In this document: positions 11,245 through 22,200 of the stretch, one piece after another | How the letters are laid out: the number at the start of each line of letters is the position of its first letter | How positions within the stretch are numbered: the stretch's first letter is position 1 | Assembly (NCBI GenBank): GCA_018340805.1 | Contig: JACMZG010001911.1 | Location: 52,603,153 to 52,667,152, forward strand | Direction: 5' to 3' | Source of the DNA: Microvelia longipes | Lineage: Eukaryota; Arthropoda; Insecta; Hemiptera; Veliidae | DNA length: 64,000 nt | Made by a program: the position numbers and the translations under genes | The notes under the pieces: model-generated | Database searches by the model: none | Told to the model about the DNA's origin: nothing | The model's input: only the letters and a program-made list of their open reading frames with translations

Positions 11245-12457
11245 AAGGTACGTTCTCTAAAGCCTTCAAAATCATTAAAATCGTACCTATATACAAAAAA
11301 GGAGACCCGTTAGCAGCTATAGACCGATATCCATACTCCCAATAGACTCAAAACTTCTAGAGCTGATAGTAAATAATGATGTTATAGATCACTTTGAGAA
11401 GAATAACTTTTTTCTGAAAACCAATTCGGGTACAGCAAAAATCTATCTACTGTGGACTGTGGTTAGATTAGCCGTCTATTTTATATTCGAAGGCTTTAAA
11501 AACAAGAAATGCCAGTTCTACCTTGTTTTGGCCTCCGAAAGGCATTTGGCTTAGTTCGTTCCGCCAGACTTATCAAGTCAGAAAATGGAGTACTATAGAT
11601 TAGAAGGAAATGCTTGAAAATTATAAACAGCTATACTGATGAGAGATATCAACTTGTTGAATATTAAATAAAAATGTCAAAAGTAGTGCCAATTGGACCC
11701 GAAACACCACAAAGATCCCATGTCAGAAGAACCATCTTCATAGTCAACATCAATGACCTGCCTTCCTTCCTCAAAAAGAAATCTCATGAAATGGGACGAA
11801 AATAAATCAAAGCCAATTTATCCAAACAGCCAAACCAAGTACATTAAATAATGTGATGACTCCAATAATTATATTGGAGTCATCACCAAAAAACTAACCA
11901 TGGAAGAACTAACTAATATGAAGAATCATATTAGTTTTACAGGAAAGAAGTTATCAATTAAAATAAATGTTATCAAAAGTATTAAGAAGTATCTAATGAG
12001 GCTTCCTTGAAGACCATATCATAGGATATGGTATGATGTTATGAGGCCATGCAGACTCTGGAAAAAAACTGCTTCAGCTCAAGAAAGTTCTAAGGATCAT
12101 CTCTGGTGTGAAACACACAGAGTATTGCAAACGCTTGTTCAAGAAACATCAAATTTTAACGTTTTATTGCAGATATATATATATGTCTGCTTAAAATATG
12201 TGAAATCTTACATTGACCACTTTGTAAAATCTAATGACTCTTATTATTCGAGGCAAGACATGGTATATGGTAACCAACTGGCTCTGACCAAACTCAGTCT
12301 CATCCACTCACGCACTGGACAAACCAGCATAGGTATCAAACTGCACAACCATTTGACTAAACAGACTAGAGACACACCTTACAAACAGTTTATTGGTATC
12401 GTTAAACACTTCATACTAGATAACCCTTCTTTAGTAGAAGGGAACTTTATTCTTTAG
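11245..12457 (+). pseudogene. LINE reverse transcriptase fragment
   Basis: Reading across frames, the start shows IIKIVPIYKKGDP followed by an RP-like segment and DSKLLELIV, the N-terminal RT motif of APE-type LINEs. The middle is badly broken. The last open frame (12041-12457) reads YIYVCLKYVKSYIDH, GIKLHNHLTKQTRDT and YKQFIGIVKHFILDN, a C-terminal signature often annotated in insects as a BS-like transposon polymerase. The catalytic YADD box is not readable, so the copy is dead. The 138-residue frame begins at an internal Met that is not a real start. Confidence 0.75.
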
Positions 12458-12655
12458 TAGTCTAAAGCATGACTTTTTTTTGTACTTGATTTTGTTGCTA
12501 AAGTGGTTTGTATTTTTGTTTTCTTCTTTGACTATATTTGTATAATGCTTTTTTGTAGTCACCAAATACATTACATTTATTTATTCATTATTTATTTATA
12601 ATGATAACCAGCATTGATCAATGTCAGTGCAAATTAAATAATAATAATGCCAAAA
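11245..12655 (+). mobile_element. 5'-truncated LINE, plus strand
   Basis: The RT pseudogene runs to 12457. A T-rich 3' UTR then ends near 12650 in a short (AAT)n run, which resembles a LINE tail. No endonuclease part precedes it, so the copy is 5'-truncated or its front is too decayed to see. It is distinct in sequence from the minus-strand LINE to its left. Confidence 0.75.
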
Positions 12656-12688
12656 AATAAATTAATATTAAAACTATAGTACGAAAAC

Positions 12689-12905
12689 GGCTAAAATCAA
12701 TTGACAGCGCGCCAAAAATCTGTGAGGGAAAGAATTCTATTGGTTCAGACCGACCCCGCTCTTTCCCCCTCCACCTTTTAGAGATTTAGTGACAAAACTT
12801 TAATATAACACACGGCTAAAGTCAGTTGACAGCGCGCTTAAATGTGGAAGGGAAGAATCCTATGGTTTAGACCGACCGCGCCCCTTCCTCTCCACCTCAT
12901 GCCAA
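12689..12905. repeat. Imperfect 125-bp tandem duplication
   Basis: The segment starting GGCTAAAATCAATTGACAGC at 12689 recurs at 12814 as GGCTAAAGTCAGTTGACAGC, a 125-bp step. Both copies then run through an AGGGAA patch, a GACCGACC box and a C-rich CCCTCCACC end. The copies differ by scattered substitutions and small indels. They are GC-richer than the surroundings. Confidence 0.8.
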
Positions 12906-13367
12906 CCTCGGTATAAAAAAATACCTTTTTCGTAAATAAAATCATAAAAAGGCAACACTGGTTGTAAATATTTGTAACCTCGCGTCGCTTTTATTTCCCT
13001 CATTGTGGCTTATTGATCTGTTTTGATTTCGTTTCGTTTCATTCCAAATCTGTTCAATTCATCCAATTATTGCGAAGTTGTAATATGATCTGAGTGCCTA
13101 TATTTGACGCATGGAAATTGATGTATTCTTCAAGCATTTCTTGCTATTTGAGTACAGCGCAGGTTCTGTGCTCTCTGTCAACCAAAGAAAGCATTTTTTT
13201 TTCTTTTAATAGATGACAGTCTTGGTTTTTTAAGTCTTGAATGCATATTGTGTCATATTATTTTTATAATATGAAACAATACGCATTCAATTATACAAAC
13301 GACAAAAAAAGCAGTTTGTTTTGGAAAAAAGTAATTATAGCTGACAATTTATTTAAATCGTCAAACT
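12906..13367. other. Unassigned spacer with a 25-bp hairpin
   Basis: No coding or element signature is evident between the duplication and the BEL/Pao 5' LTR. The only structure I find is the hairpin listed separately at 13237-13290. Confidence 0.4.
13237..13290. repeat. Inverted repeat, 25-bp arms
   Basis: TTGAATGCATATTG and GTCATATTAT on the left face ATAATATGAAAC and AATACGCATTCAA on the right across a TTTT loop, with about two mismatches. The function is unknown. Confidence 0.7.
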
Positions 13368-13928
13368 TGTCTGTACATCAGAGAAGTAGGAGGAGTCTTC
13401 TGACTTCCCCACTCTTCTACTCTATCCTAATTACTAATTATTAATATAATTAAACTCTCTCTGTCTCCAACTACCATCCTGGTCACATCAGAGCTCTATA
13501 ATATCAAGTTATTATTAAGATATCTAATGAGAGGAGGCCTCCAACGCATCAGCTAAAGGCTATACTACGGTGCTGAACTCCTGTCAGAAGACATCTTACA
13601 ATAAGTATACTTACAACTTACAGTCAGATCTGAACTTATAAGTACTTATATTTATTTACATAAGAGAATTCTCGTAAGTAGCTACTATTTCTTTCAAAGG
13701 CCTTATTAGTAAAATCTAAGTTTATACTATTACTTATTTTATGTTTATGTCTTTATATGACATTATATCTATGTTCTGTTGTTTAAATCTTATTTCTTTA
13801 TTCCAAGCCAGTGTTGGTTTCCCTGTTTCCTATTTACTATTACTATTACTACTTCTCTCTACTTCTGCTTTAATTTCCGTAAGTGCACGTTAGAGGAAAA
13901 CTTAGTGACCTCTCGTGTAGTTAAAACA
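13368..13928 (+). repeat. 5' LTR of the BEL/Pao element
   Basis: It starts TGTCTGTACATCAGAG and ends TTAAAACA directly before the primer-binding site. The first part matches 19986-20394 almost base for base, which sets the left edge. Five bases upstream (AAACT, 13363-13367) would be the target duplication, but the right flank is lost in the gap. Confidence 0.93.
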
Positions 13929-13929
13929 T

Positions 13930-13947
13930 TGGTGCCGAAACCCGGGA
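13930..13947 (+). promoter_or_regulatory. Primer-binding site, tRNA-Phe type
   Basis: TGGTGCCGAAACCCGGGA lies one base after the LTR end. Its complement is TCCCGGGTTTCGGCACCA, which matches the 3' end I recall for animal cytosolic tRNA-Phe (acceptor strand plus CCA). Minus-strand DNA synthesis would start here. Confidence 0.85.
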
Positions 13948-14500
13948 GCAAAGGGACATTTATGAAAATTCATTATATTGCCTTATACTATACCTGGCTG
14001 GAATATTTTCTTTGTTTATGTAATTTACCTAGTGGAATTTGGTACCTATTGTTGATTGCAACAATTCTTATCTTTTGTTATAATATAAAAAAGGTGATTT
14101 ATTTTGTATTGATTTTTTTTAAACTTTTATACGAACTTTGAATTATTACAAATGAACTTTGATTTGTTATTACAAATATTTAACAAACTTCTGTCGAATT
14201 TATTTTGTTTTGATCTTTAATCTTTGTTTTATTTTCTTAAATTTTATTGTTTAATGATAAACTTTATACTGTTTCTTATACATCATATATATTTTATTAT
14301 ATTTTATAAATACTGTGTTTGTGAAATAGAATATACTGTTGTAATAACTTTTCCCTATTATTATGTTTTTAAATTTTACTGTATCTTACTGAATATCAAT
14401 ATTTGGTATATCTGTTACTTATTACTATTAAGAATTATTATAAAATTCTATATTTTCTTTATATTGTTAATTTTGAAACTTATAATTGTAAATTAATAAG
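13948..14500 (+). other. AT-rich BEL/Pao leader between primer site and gag
   Basis: About 550 bp of very T-rich sequence. Short hydrophobic frames across it (Phe, Tyr, Leu and Ile) are products of base composition and not genes. Confidence 0.7.
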
Positions 14501-15987
14501 ATGTTGGGTGAAGACAGTAAATCTTTGGGGCCTAAAGGAGAAGCTGATGCTCCGCCTCAATCTAGTTCTAGCAAAGATCAGCAAGATGAAAATTTAGTTC
14601 TTACTCTTCGTAAAATAACATATTTACGAAAGAAATTATCTAATACACACAACGATTTAAATAAAATCGTTAATTTTGGAAGGGCAGCACTGAAAGATAG
14701 TTCTAAATTAAGGACATTTAAATCTTATTTCACTGAATCTCAGAATTATCTTCATAATTTTAATCAAACATGGGATGATTTAATAGAAATTCACATATTG
14801 GCTGATATGGCTGATGATTTCCCTACGAGAGATGATGACACAATACAATCCAACGCTCATAGATATTACTATGAAATATTAAATATTTATGACGAACTTG
14901 TTATTAGTGTTCGGACTGCACCTGCCCCTCCTACTATACAGGTTGCTCCCTCCACTTCTGGGACACCTCAAGATTTAAATATAACCGTCACGGACAAACT
15001 TAGAGCTGGTCGTAACTTACCTGATATGAAATTAAAAATCTTTAAGGGTGAACCCAAAGATTGGATAACTTTTAGAGATAAGTTCTTATCTTTAGTACAC
15101 AATAATGACGTTTTCGACAACATTGAGAAATTTAATTATTTACATAGTTATCTTGAGAGTGAGGCACTAAGTCATATAAAATCTATTCCTATGACTAGTG
15201 ATAATTATAAGCAAGCATGGGATACTATCATGGAAACTTACGATAATCCTCGCAAGCTTGCCTCTTATTATTTAAAAGAACTTTTAGACTTCAAACCTCA
15301 CACAGGTAGACAAACTTTAAGTTCTCTGAAATCCTTTCTTTGTGTCGTTCATGAAAATGTGACTGCTTATCAAAATTTGAACATTGAAAATTCAGAAGAA
15401 TTTATTTGTTTAAATTAGCGGTTCGTTGTTTAGATCCTTACACAAGAAAACAATTTGAATCTGAACATGTTGATACTAAGTACCCTAACTACAGTGATCT
15501 TAGTAAATTTGTTAAAAAACAATGTAAAATTCTTGAATTGGCTGGTGCTGATGATAATTGGAATTCAAAATCTGATTCCAAACCTACTTCTTCTAATATT
15601 AAGCCTCCTCCGCCTAAGCCATCATCAAAACCTGAGGAACATAATAAATCTAACTTATTTTTGAACACTTCTAGAAAGGATTCAGATGAACATAAGTCTC
15701 AAAAAACTTTTAAACCTAGTAAAAATAATATCGATAAACATAAAAGTGTCTGTTTTGTGTGCAAAGAAAACCACTTTGTTTTAAAATGTCCAACCTATCT
15801 AAATTCTTCTGTCGATGAACGTCATTTGTACTTAAAGAAAAATAATGATGTTTGTACCAACTGTATGGTCAAAGGTCACAAACAAAGTACCTGCACTTCA
15901 TTTAGAAACTGCAGTATCTGCTCAAAACGTCATCACACTACTTTACATTTAGATGAAAATAATCTACAAAAAATAGATCATCTTTAA
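14501..15987 (+). pseudogene. BEL/Pao gag (one frameshift)
   Basis: The first frame runs from an ATG at 14501 to a stop at 15418 (305 codons). Its residues 173-300 (LPDMKLKIFKGEP, FRDKFLSLVHNN, EKFNYLHSYLESEAL) match the DUF1759-type capsid region of BEL/Pao gag. Coding similarity continues in another frame from about 15406 (LFKLAVRCLDPYTR) to a stop at 15987. A one-base change near 15405 thus breaks gag. The second part carries three zinc motifs: CFVCKENHFVLKC (C-x2-C-x3-H-x4-C), CTNCMVKGHKQSTC (C-x2-C-x4-H-x4-C) and CSICSKRHH with a later His. They would bind element RNA in the particle. The stop TAA overlaps the pol ATG by one base (TAATG). Confidence 0.88.
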
Positions 15988-18900
15988 TGAATTCAGGTAC
16001 AAACACCGGCAATAGTTTCTCTGTCTGCGTCAACACTTCTCAAAGAACTAAACCCGATAGTGGCAAACAAACTATTGTTGTCTTGGGCACAGCCATAGCA
16101 ACTATAGAAGATTCTAGTGGCAATCGTCATAATATTAGATTGATTTTAGACTCAGCTAGTCAAGATTCGCTAATATCCAAACATATTGTTAATAAACTAC
16201 ATTTACCTATCAGACCTAGCAAGAAAACATTGACTGGTCTCAATGGAGTTTTATTAGATGATGTAAGAGGAGAAGTTAGTTGTAAACTGCATACTACTAA
16301 AGGAACCTACCATTTCTCTACAAATGCCTTAGTAGTACCGGATGTACAAAGGAATATACCTTCTAGCCCTTTACCCTCTGATCTTTTACAACACTACCTA
16401 TCTTTCGACTTAGCTGACCCTACCTTTTATACACCAGCTCCAGTAGATTTCTTGCTGGGAGCCGATCTGCTTAGTGATATTATAACTGGTATTCCTATTA
16501 CTATTAAAGATAATATTCCTAAACTATGGCCAACACATTTAGGCCATGTTGTTACTGGCAAACTTTATGAATTAGAAAACAATAAATCTAATAATTTTCT
16601 AATATCCTCAAGAAAAAATCTAACTGAAATTATGAATGCGTTTTGGGAGGTTGAAGAGGTTTTCTCTTCTACGCCTAAAATGTCTCCCGAAGAAGAATAC
16701 TGCGAATCATACTACCAATCTACACACTACAGACTAGAATCTGGACGTTACGGAGTTCGACTCCCTTTTCGTGAAGAAAAAGAATTAGGTCAATCCCGAC
16801 ATATTGCTCTTAAACGGCTGAACAGTATGGAAATAAAGTTTCTTAAAAACCATGACCTCAAATTAGAATATTCTAATTTTATGAAAGAGTACTATGATTT
16901 AGGACATATGTCTCTTACTAAATCGACTCCTAAAAATATAATTCCTCACCACTGCGTATTTAAGGGAGAAGGTGAAAATAAACGTATTCGAGTCGTTTTT
17001 GACGGATCATCAAAAACATGTAACAACATCAGTTTAAATGACATTTTGCTGAGTGGTCCTAAGTTACAGGGTGATTTAAGTACCATAATCCTTAACTCTA
17101 GGATCCATAAAATTATATTTGTCACTGATCTGGTCAAAATGTATAGACAAATAGAGATCCATCCTGATGATAGATCGTATCTTCATATACTATGGAGAGC
17201 CGATCCTAGTTGTGAAGTCAAAGAATTTGAACTTACAACAGTTGTATACGGGCTTTCGTCTAGTCCTTACCTAGCACTACGGACTATTGATCAATTAGTG
17301 TCTGATGAAGGACAATCATTTCCTTTAGCAACTAAAGCTCTTCAAAACGATCGTTACATAGATGACATTGTTGTTGGAGCAGACTCAATTCGCGAAGCTT
17401 TAGAAATTAAGCATGAATTAGTGAGTTTGCTGAACAAAGGTTGCTTCCCTCTAAGTAAATGGTGCAGCAATCATCCAGCTTTACTAGAAAATGAACAAAC
17501 TGTCCAACATCATTCTATTGAAATTGAGCAAGATCTTCAGCCTAAGGTTAAAATATTAGGATTTCAATATGATTGTACTTCAGATGCCTACTCCTATACT
17601 GTTTACCCACCTACAGTTACTACCATGACCAAGCGATCCCTGTTGTCTGTTATCGCAAGACTTTATGATATTTTAGGATATCTCACTCCCTCAATTTTCT
17701 ATGCAAAATGTATTTTGCAAGAAACTTGGCTTTCAAATAGTTTAAAGTGGGATGACCCACTACCTGATGATATTGCGTCACGGTGGGCGGCGTTCGAAAA
17801 GGAATTTCATCTGCTATCTGAAATTTCAATTCCAAGGTTTCTGTGCACTACAGGATCTTACTCATGCCAATTGTTTGGGTTTTGTGATGCCTCCATAAAA
17901 GGTTATTGTGCGGCCTTATACATCAGAGTCCAGTCTGAGGGTGATATCAAGATTTTTCTAATTAAAGCAAAATCAAAATTGGCTCCTATTAAAACTATAA
18001 GTGTACCTCGATTAGAGCTTTGTGGCGCACTTTTACTTGCTCGTCTGCTAAAATCGGTCGTTAAATTCTCCGATCGAGTTCAACCTACAAGGATCTATCT
18101 TTTCACTGACTCCATGGTGGTATTAAGATGGCTCGACACTGTGCCTAATCGCCTTCAAACGTTCGTCGCAAACAGAATCAGTGAAATCCTTACTCTTACT
18201 GAATCTACTATGTGGAATCATATAAGTTCAAACCGCAATCCGGCTGACTGCGGATCTAAAGGAATACTTCCAAGTGAACTCATAAATCACTCGTTATGGT
18301 GGAGTGGACCATTATTCTTACAGCTAAAAGAAGAACATTGGCCTGTCAATACCATTCGCGACATGCAATTAAGTGGCCCAATTCCTGAATTAAAAGGGAA
18401 GGGACATTCTACAACACTGGTTACTTTTCTCAAATCAGATCTCAAGTGGTTTGAAGATTTTTCCCATTATCTAAGACTTGTACGTTTTTCAGCCCTAGCT
18501 TTACGCTTCATAAATAAAGCATTGCACAAGGAAAATCGGTGGACTGAAAAACATGTGACCTTAGATGAGTTTTACTACACTCAGAAAAATCTAATAAAAT
18601 TGGTTCAATTAGAAACATGGCCTAAGCTATTTACTACTAATCTATACAATGATTACCATAATATTAAAAACTTGAGTCCTTTCATTGATGAGGATGGGCT
18701 TGTTCGAGTTGGTGGAAGGTTAAATAATGCGGACATCGTCTATCAATGGAAACATCCATACTTGCTTCCTGCTGATCATCAATTTACTCTACTCCTAGTG
18801 AGATATTATCACAAACTGTATCTCCATGTTGGACCTTCAACATTGCAGAGCATCATACATGCACAGTTTTGGATTGTAGGAGCTCGACGTCTAATCAAGA

Positions 18901-19952
18901 AAGTAGCGTATGAATGTTTGATCTGCCATAAGTATAGATGTAAACCTATATTACCAAAAATGGCATGTTTACCTAAAGAAAGGGTTTCGTCTCATTTCGT
19001 TTTCGATAAGGTTGGTATCGACTATGCAGGACCTTTTATCTGCAAAGAGTCTTCAAGAAGAAATGCTCCTACTGAAAAGGCATGGTTGTGTCTCTTTGTA
19101 TGTTTATCAACAAGAGCACTCCATCTTGAATTAGTATCTAGTCTCTCCACTGCTGCCTTTTTAGGAGCTTTAGATCGTTTTATTTGCCGCCGTGGCATCC
19201 CATCAACCATCATGACTGACTGTGGTTCGAATTTTATAGGCGCCGATCGCCATTTAAAAGAACTCTATCAATGGTTTCGAGAAAATCAACCTGAAATCTT
19301 AGATTATTTCTCTAAGTAAAATCCACTGGTCCTTTAACCCACCTCGGGCACCCCACTTCGGCGGATGTGGGAAGCTGGTGTTAAATCGGTCAAGGGGATT
19401 TTACGGAAGCTTGTTAACGGCAGAGTACTTACTAAAGAAGAATTTGAAAATCTCTTCTGTCAAATAGAGGCTGTATTAAATTCTAGGCCTTTGTGTATGA
19501 TGTCGACGGATCCTACGGATCCATATCCACTAACACCTGGACATTTCATTATTGGACAGCCTTTAGTTCTACGACCTGAACCATCACTCACCCATCTTCC
19601 AGAAAATCGACTGGATCGTCTTGAGCTGATACAACGCATCACGCAGGACTTCTGGCATCAGTGGAGGAAACACTACCTGCAATCTCTGCAAGCCCGCAGT
19701 AAATGGATCGACTCTACTGAGAACCTGAAGGTGGACGAAGTAGTGCTTCTCAATGATGATAATGCACCTCCAAGCTGTTGGCCCTTAGCCCGGGTAGTTC
19801 AAGTACATCCTGGAGATGATGGAGTCATCAGAGTTGCAACTATTAAGACTACATCGGGTGTATATAAGCGACCAGTAGTTAAGCTTATCCGTCTTCCTTT
19901 TGCTACTACTACTTCAGAATCTTCTGTCACCAAAGAAGAACCTTCTAACTAA
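15987..19952 (+). pseudogene. BEL/Pao pol: protease, RT, RNase H, integrase
   Basis: One frame of 1110 codons (15987-19319) is followed by a second (19365-19952, 195 codons). The protease active site is DSAS (Asp55, codon 16149-16151), a variant of the usual DSG/DTG. RT carries RVVFDGSS, VTDLVKMYRQIEIH and YIDD (Tyr457, 17355-17366). RNase H has LFGFCDAS (Asp634) and LFTDSMVVLRWL. Integrase has an HHCC region (YLHVGPSTL to ECLICHKYR), the first Asp in VGIDYAGPF (1012) and the second in TDCGSNF (1078). The Glu lies in MWEAGVKSVK of the second frame. Two single-base shifts at about 19316 and 19364 separate the second Asp from the Glu, in the short IHWSFNPP-like stretch. The C-terminus (WPLARVVQVHPG, VYKRPVVKLIRL) is the standard BEL/Pao end. 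The order PR-RT-RH-IN and these motifs are decisive. Confidence 0.95.
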
Positions 19953-19974
19953 AAACGACCTGACATTCGTTTTT
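19953..19974. other. Short pol-to-PPT spacer
   Basis: Only about 20 bp separate the pol stop from the polypurine tract, so there is no room for an envelope gene. Confidence 0.8.
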
Positions 19975-19985
19975 GGTGGGCGGAA
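19975..19985 (+). promoter_or_regulatory. Polypurine tract
   Basis: GGTGGGCGGAA lies directly before the TGTCTG start of the 3' LTR, the expected place for the plus-strand primer. One pyrimidine pair-break (T, C) is tolerated in such tracts. Confidence 0.8.
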
Positions 19986-20394
19986 TGTCTGTACATCAGA
20001 GAATGTAGGAGGAGTCTTCTGACTTCCCCCACTCTTCTACTCTTCCTAATTACTAATTATTAATATATTTTAATTCTCTCTGTCTCCAACTACCATCCTG
20101 GTCACATCAGAGCTCTATAATATCAAGTTATTATTAAGATATCTAATGAGAGGAGGCCTCCAACGCATCAGCTAAAGGCTATACTACGGTGCTGAACTCC
20201 TGTCAGAAGACATCTTACAATAAGTATACTTACAACTTAGTCAGATCTGAACTTATAAGTACTTATATTTATTTACATAAGAGAATTCTCGTAAGTAGCT
20301 ACTATTTCTTTCAAAGGCCTTATTAGTAAAATCTAAGTTTATACTATTACTTATTTTATGTTTATGTCTTTATATGACATTATATCTATGTTCT
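19986..20394 (+). repeat. 3' LTR of the BEL/Pao element, cut by the gap
   Basis: It repeats the first part of the 5' LTR up to TATGTTCT and then enters the N run. About 150 bp of its 3' end are missing. Differences from the 5' copy include AGAATGTAGG for AGAAGTAGG, one extra C in a C run, and loss of a CA in ACTTACAGTCAG. Confidence 0.95.
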
Positions 20395-20494
20395 NNNNNN
20401 NNNNNNNNNNNNNNNNNNNNNNNNNNNNNNNNNNNNNNNNNNNNNNNNNNNNNNNNNNNNNNNNNNNNNNNNNNNNNNNNNNNNNNNNNNNNNN
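20395..20494. other. Assembly gap, exactly 100 N
   Basis: A round 100-N run usually marks a gap of unknown size. The sequence on the right (20495 on) does not continue the LTR, so more than the missing LTR end may be lost. Confidence 0.95.
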
Positions 20495-20705
20495 ACAATT
20501 TGGGCATTTGCTGTTACATTCCCTAGGTTCTCTCGCACAATATATGTCAACATCTGTGTGCCAAAACCTCGTAGTACAAGTATATAAGATCCAAAGTACC
20601 CTGAAATCCTAAAGAACCTGAGCTCAATGAACCCTGACACAGAAGCAACACCCCAGCAACCCTGTTGCGCAAGGACCGTTGTCCGAACGTCACATGCATC
20701 CTTCT

Positions 20706-20985
20706 TGTGACAGTGTCATTGGGGAGTGATGTTAGCGGTCCCCCTTAGATTGGGGGAGTTATTAGCGGGGGCCCCGGATAAATCTCTTTAGCCAGTGAGT
20801 GGAAACACTGTATAAAACCTTTTTTTTTCTCTCTCGACAAAAAGCAAGCCCCTTTTTTTTACAGTTTTTTGCTCTCCGAGTTTTGCACATGTTTTGTATT
20901 TTTTGTACTTTACTTTGTTTTGTTTTAAATAGTGAATAAAAACAATAACCATATCGTTGGACTATTATTTAATAACACACAGTGT
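20706..20985 (+). repeat. Possible solo LTR or LTR fragment of another element
   Basis: The segment starts TGTGACAGTGTCATTGG, has a TATA box (TATAAAAC near 20811), T-rich tracts, an AATAAA signal near 20936, and ends in CA near 20981. This promoter-plus-polyA arrangement within about 280 bp is what an LTR looks like. The left edge is uncertain, no second copy is present, and no clear target duplication flanks it. Confidence 0.4.
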
Positions 20986-21002
20986 GAAACTATGATTGTA
21001 TT

Positions 21003-21160
21003 AGAACAATTCCGCTGTTTCAAAAAAGTTTTATCACCGAAATTAACCGTTGATGTCTATATAAACAATCCTTGTCTAAGGACTATTCCGCTTTTTTAAA
21101 CAAGATTTACTTATTAAAATAACTGTCGATATTTTTATAAACCATCCCTTTCATTAAAAA
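21003..21160. repeat. Imperfect 85-bp tandem duplication
   Basis: ATTCCGCTGTTTCAAA at about 21009 and ATTCCGCTTTTTTAAA at about 21094 each lead through an A/T-rich run to TATAAAC and AATCC or CATCC. The copies are diverged. Confidence 0.55.
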
Positions 21161-22060
21161 CTTAAAAGAAAACTTCCGCTGGGAACAACTTTAGTGGTTT
21201 ATTCAATATTATGTTTACATTTTTCAAGGTACCAATAACAACAGACATGCATAATACCTACAGTAGGTACGTTAAGAGGTACATACATTTTTAAATTAAA
21301 AATAAAGAGCCCACTAAACATCTAATAGATTTACAAAAATTGTTATAGAATATGCTCTAAAAAGATATTATCACAATAATAATGAAAATGGAATTAAAAT
21401 GATATAAGAATTAAACTTCACATATTGGAAATCTAATGGAAAAATACTTGAATTTTATTTAAAACTTCTATCTTCAGAAATTAAGTAATAATGTTCTATT
21501 TAGCTTGATATCTACTCAAGTATTACATGTTGTTTCCGAACTGTCAAAAGTATGAAATCGACATTCTTTTCCATAACTAATACTCATAAATTATTGCCCG
21601 TAAAAATATGTTTATAATTACATGAGATACGAAAAAAGAGATAAAATCTAATAATACCTCTGCGAATGCACTCTGACCACGGAAGCTGTTCATACCAAAT
21701 TAATAAGGACATAATCATTTAAGTTAAGTAACAAATTATTAATTAAGCTTTTAAGACAATATTTACTAACGTGAAATAAATGAGAGTGCTTATTTAATAT
21801 AAAATGTTATGTAAATATACTCGTTGAATTAAAGAAATATGTTATATTTGCTTAACAGCTTATTTGCCCACATTTGAACATTTTCTCCTCTTTATTTTAA
21901 ATTGTTTGTCTTCTACAATTTACTATAATAAACAAATCTTTCGTTTTTAAGCGAATTTTTATTCTTTTTTAAAAAAATAGCTTATGAGGTTGAGGTCATA
22001 GAGAAGGGGAGGTGATATTTTTGGGAGAGGGACTTACTGATGAAGTATATAAATAATTTT
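21161..22060. other. Unassigned AT-rich sequence
   Basis: No coding or element signal is seen, apart from CTTATGAGGTTGAGGTCATAG at about 21980, a motif that recurs beside other AT microsatellites in the window. Confidence 0.5.
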
Positions 22061-22061
22061 G

Positions 22062-22062
<1 letters not shown>

Positions 22063-22105
<43 letters not shown>

Positions 22106-22109
22106 ATTT
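22063..22109. repeat. (AT)n microsatellite
   Basis: About 47 bp of alternating AT with one interruption. Confidence 0.95.
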
Positions 22110-22156
22110 AAGATGAGGTTGTGTCCATAGGGTGGTATAAAAAACTAGGATTATTT

Positions 22157-22188
22157 GACGTTTTTTCGGCTATGAAGCCATTATCAAA
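22157..22188 (-). other. CTGAWGA-hairpin-GAAA motif, copy 1
   Basis: The minus strand reads TTGATAATGGCTTCATAGCC followed by GAAAAAACGTC. A 4-bp stem (GGCT/AGCC) sits between a TTGATAA box and GAAA. Three related motifs occur at 41041, 51055 and 57743. They resemble the order of the hammerhead ribozyme core, but with an extra base and no demonstrated outer stems. Confidence 0.4.
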
Positions 22189-22200
22189 CAATTGAGAAAA

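Larger units (their letters stand above)
13368..20394 (+). mobile_element. BEL/Pao LTR retrotransposon, nearly complete
   Basis: A 561-bp 5' LTR (TG...CA) is followed by a primer-binding site, gag with a DUF1759-like domain and zinc knuckles, pol with protease, RT, RNase H and integrase, a polypurine tract, and a 3' LTR that enters the 100-N gap after 409 bp. The shared part of the LTRs differs at only a handful of sites by eye, mostly small indels, so insertion looks recent. Gag and pol show a few frameshifts. No envelope frame lies between integrase and the 3' LTR. Confidence 0.95.

Noticed and set aside
13779..14597. Hydrophobic frames between the BEL/Pao primer site and gag, resembling membrane proteins
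   Set aside because: They are produced by extreme T-richness of the leader. The gag frame overlaps and replaces the last one.
14501..19952. An intact endogenous retrovirus with envelope
   Set aside because: Only about 20 bp separate pol from the polypurine tract, so no env is present.
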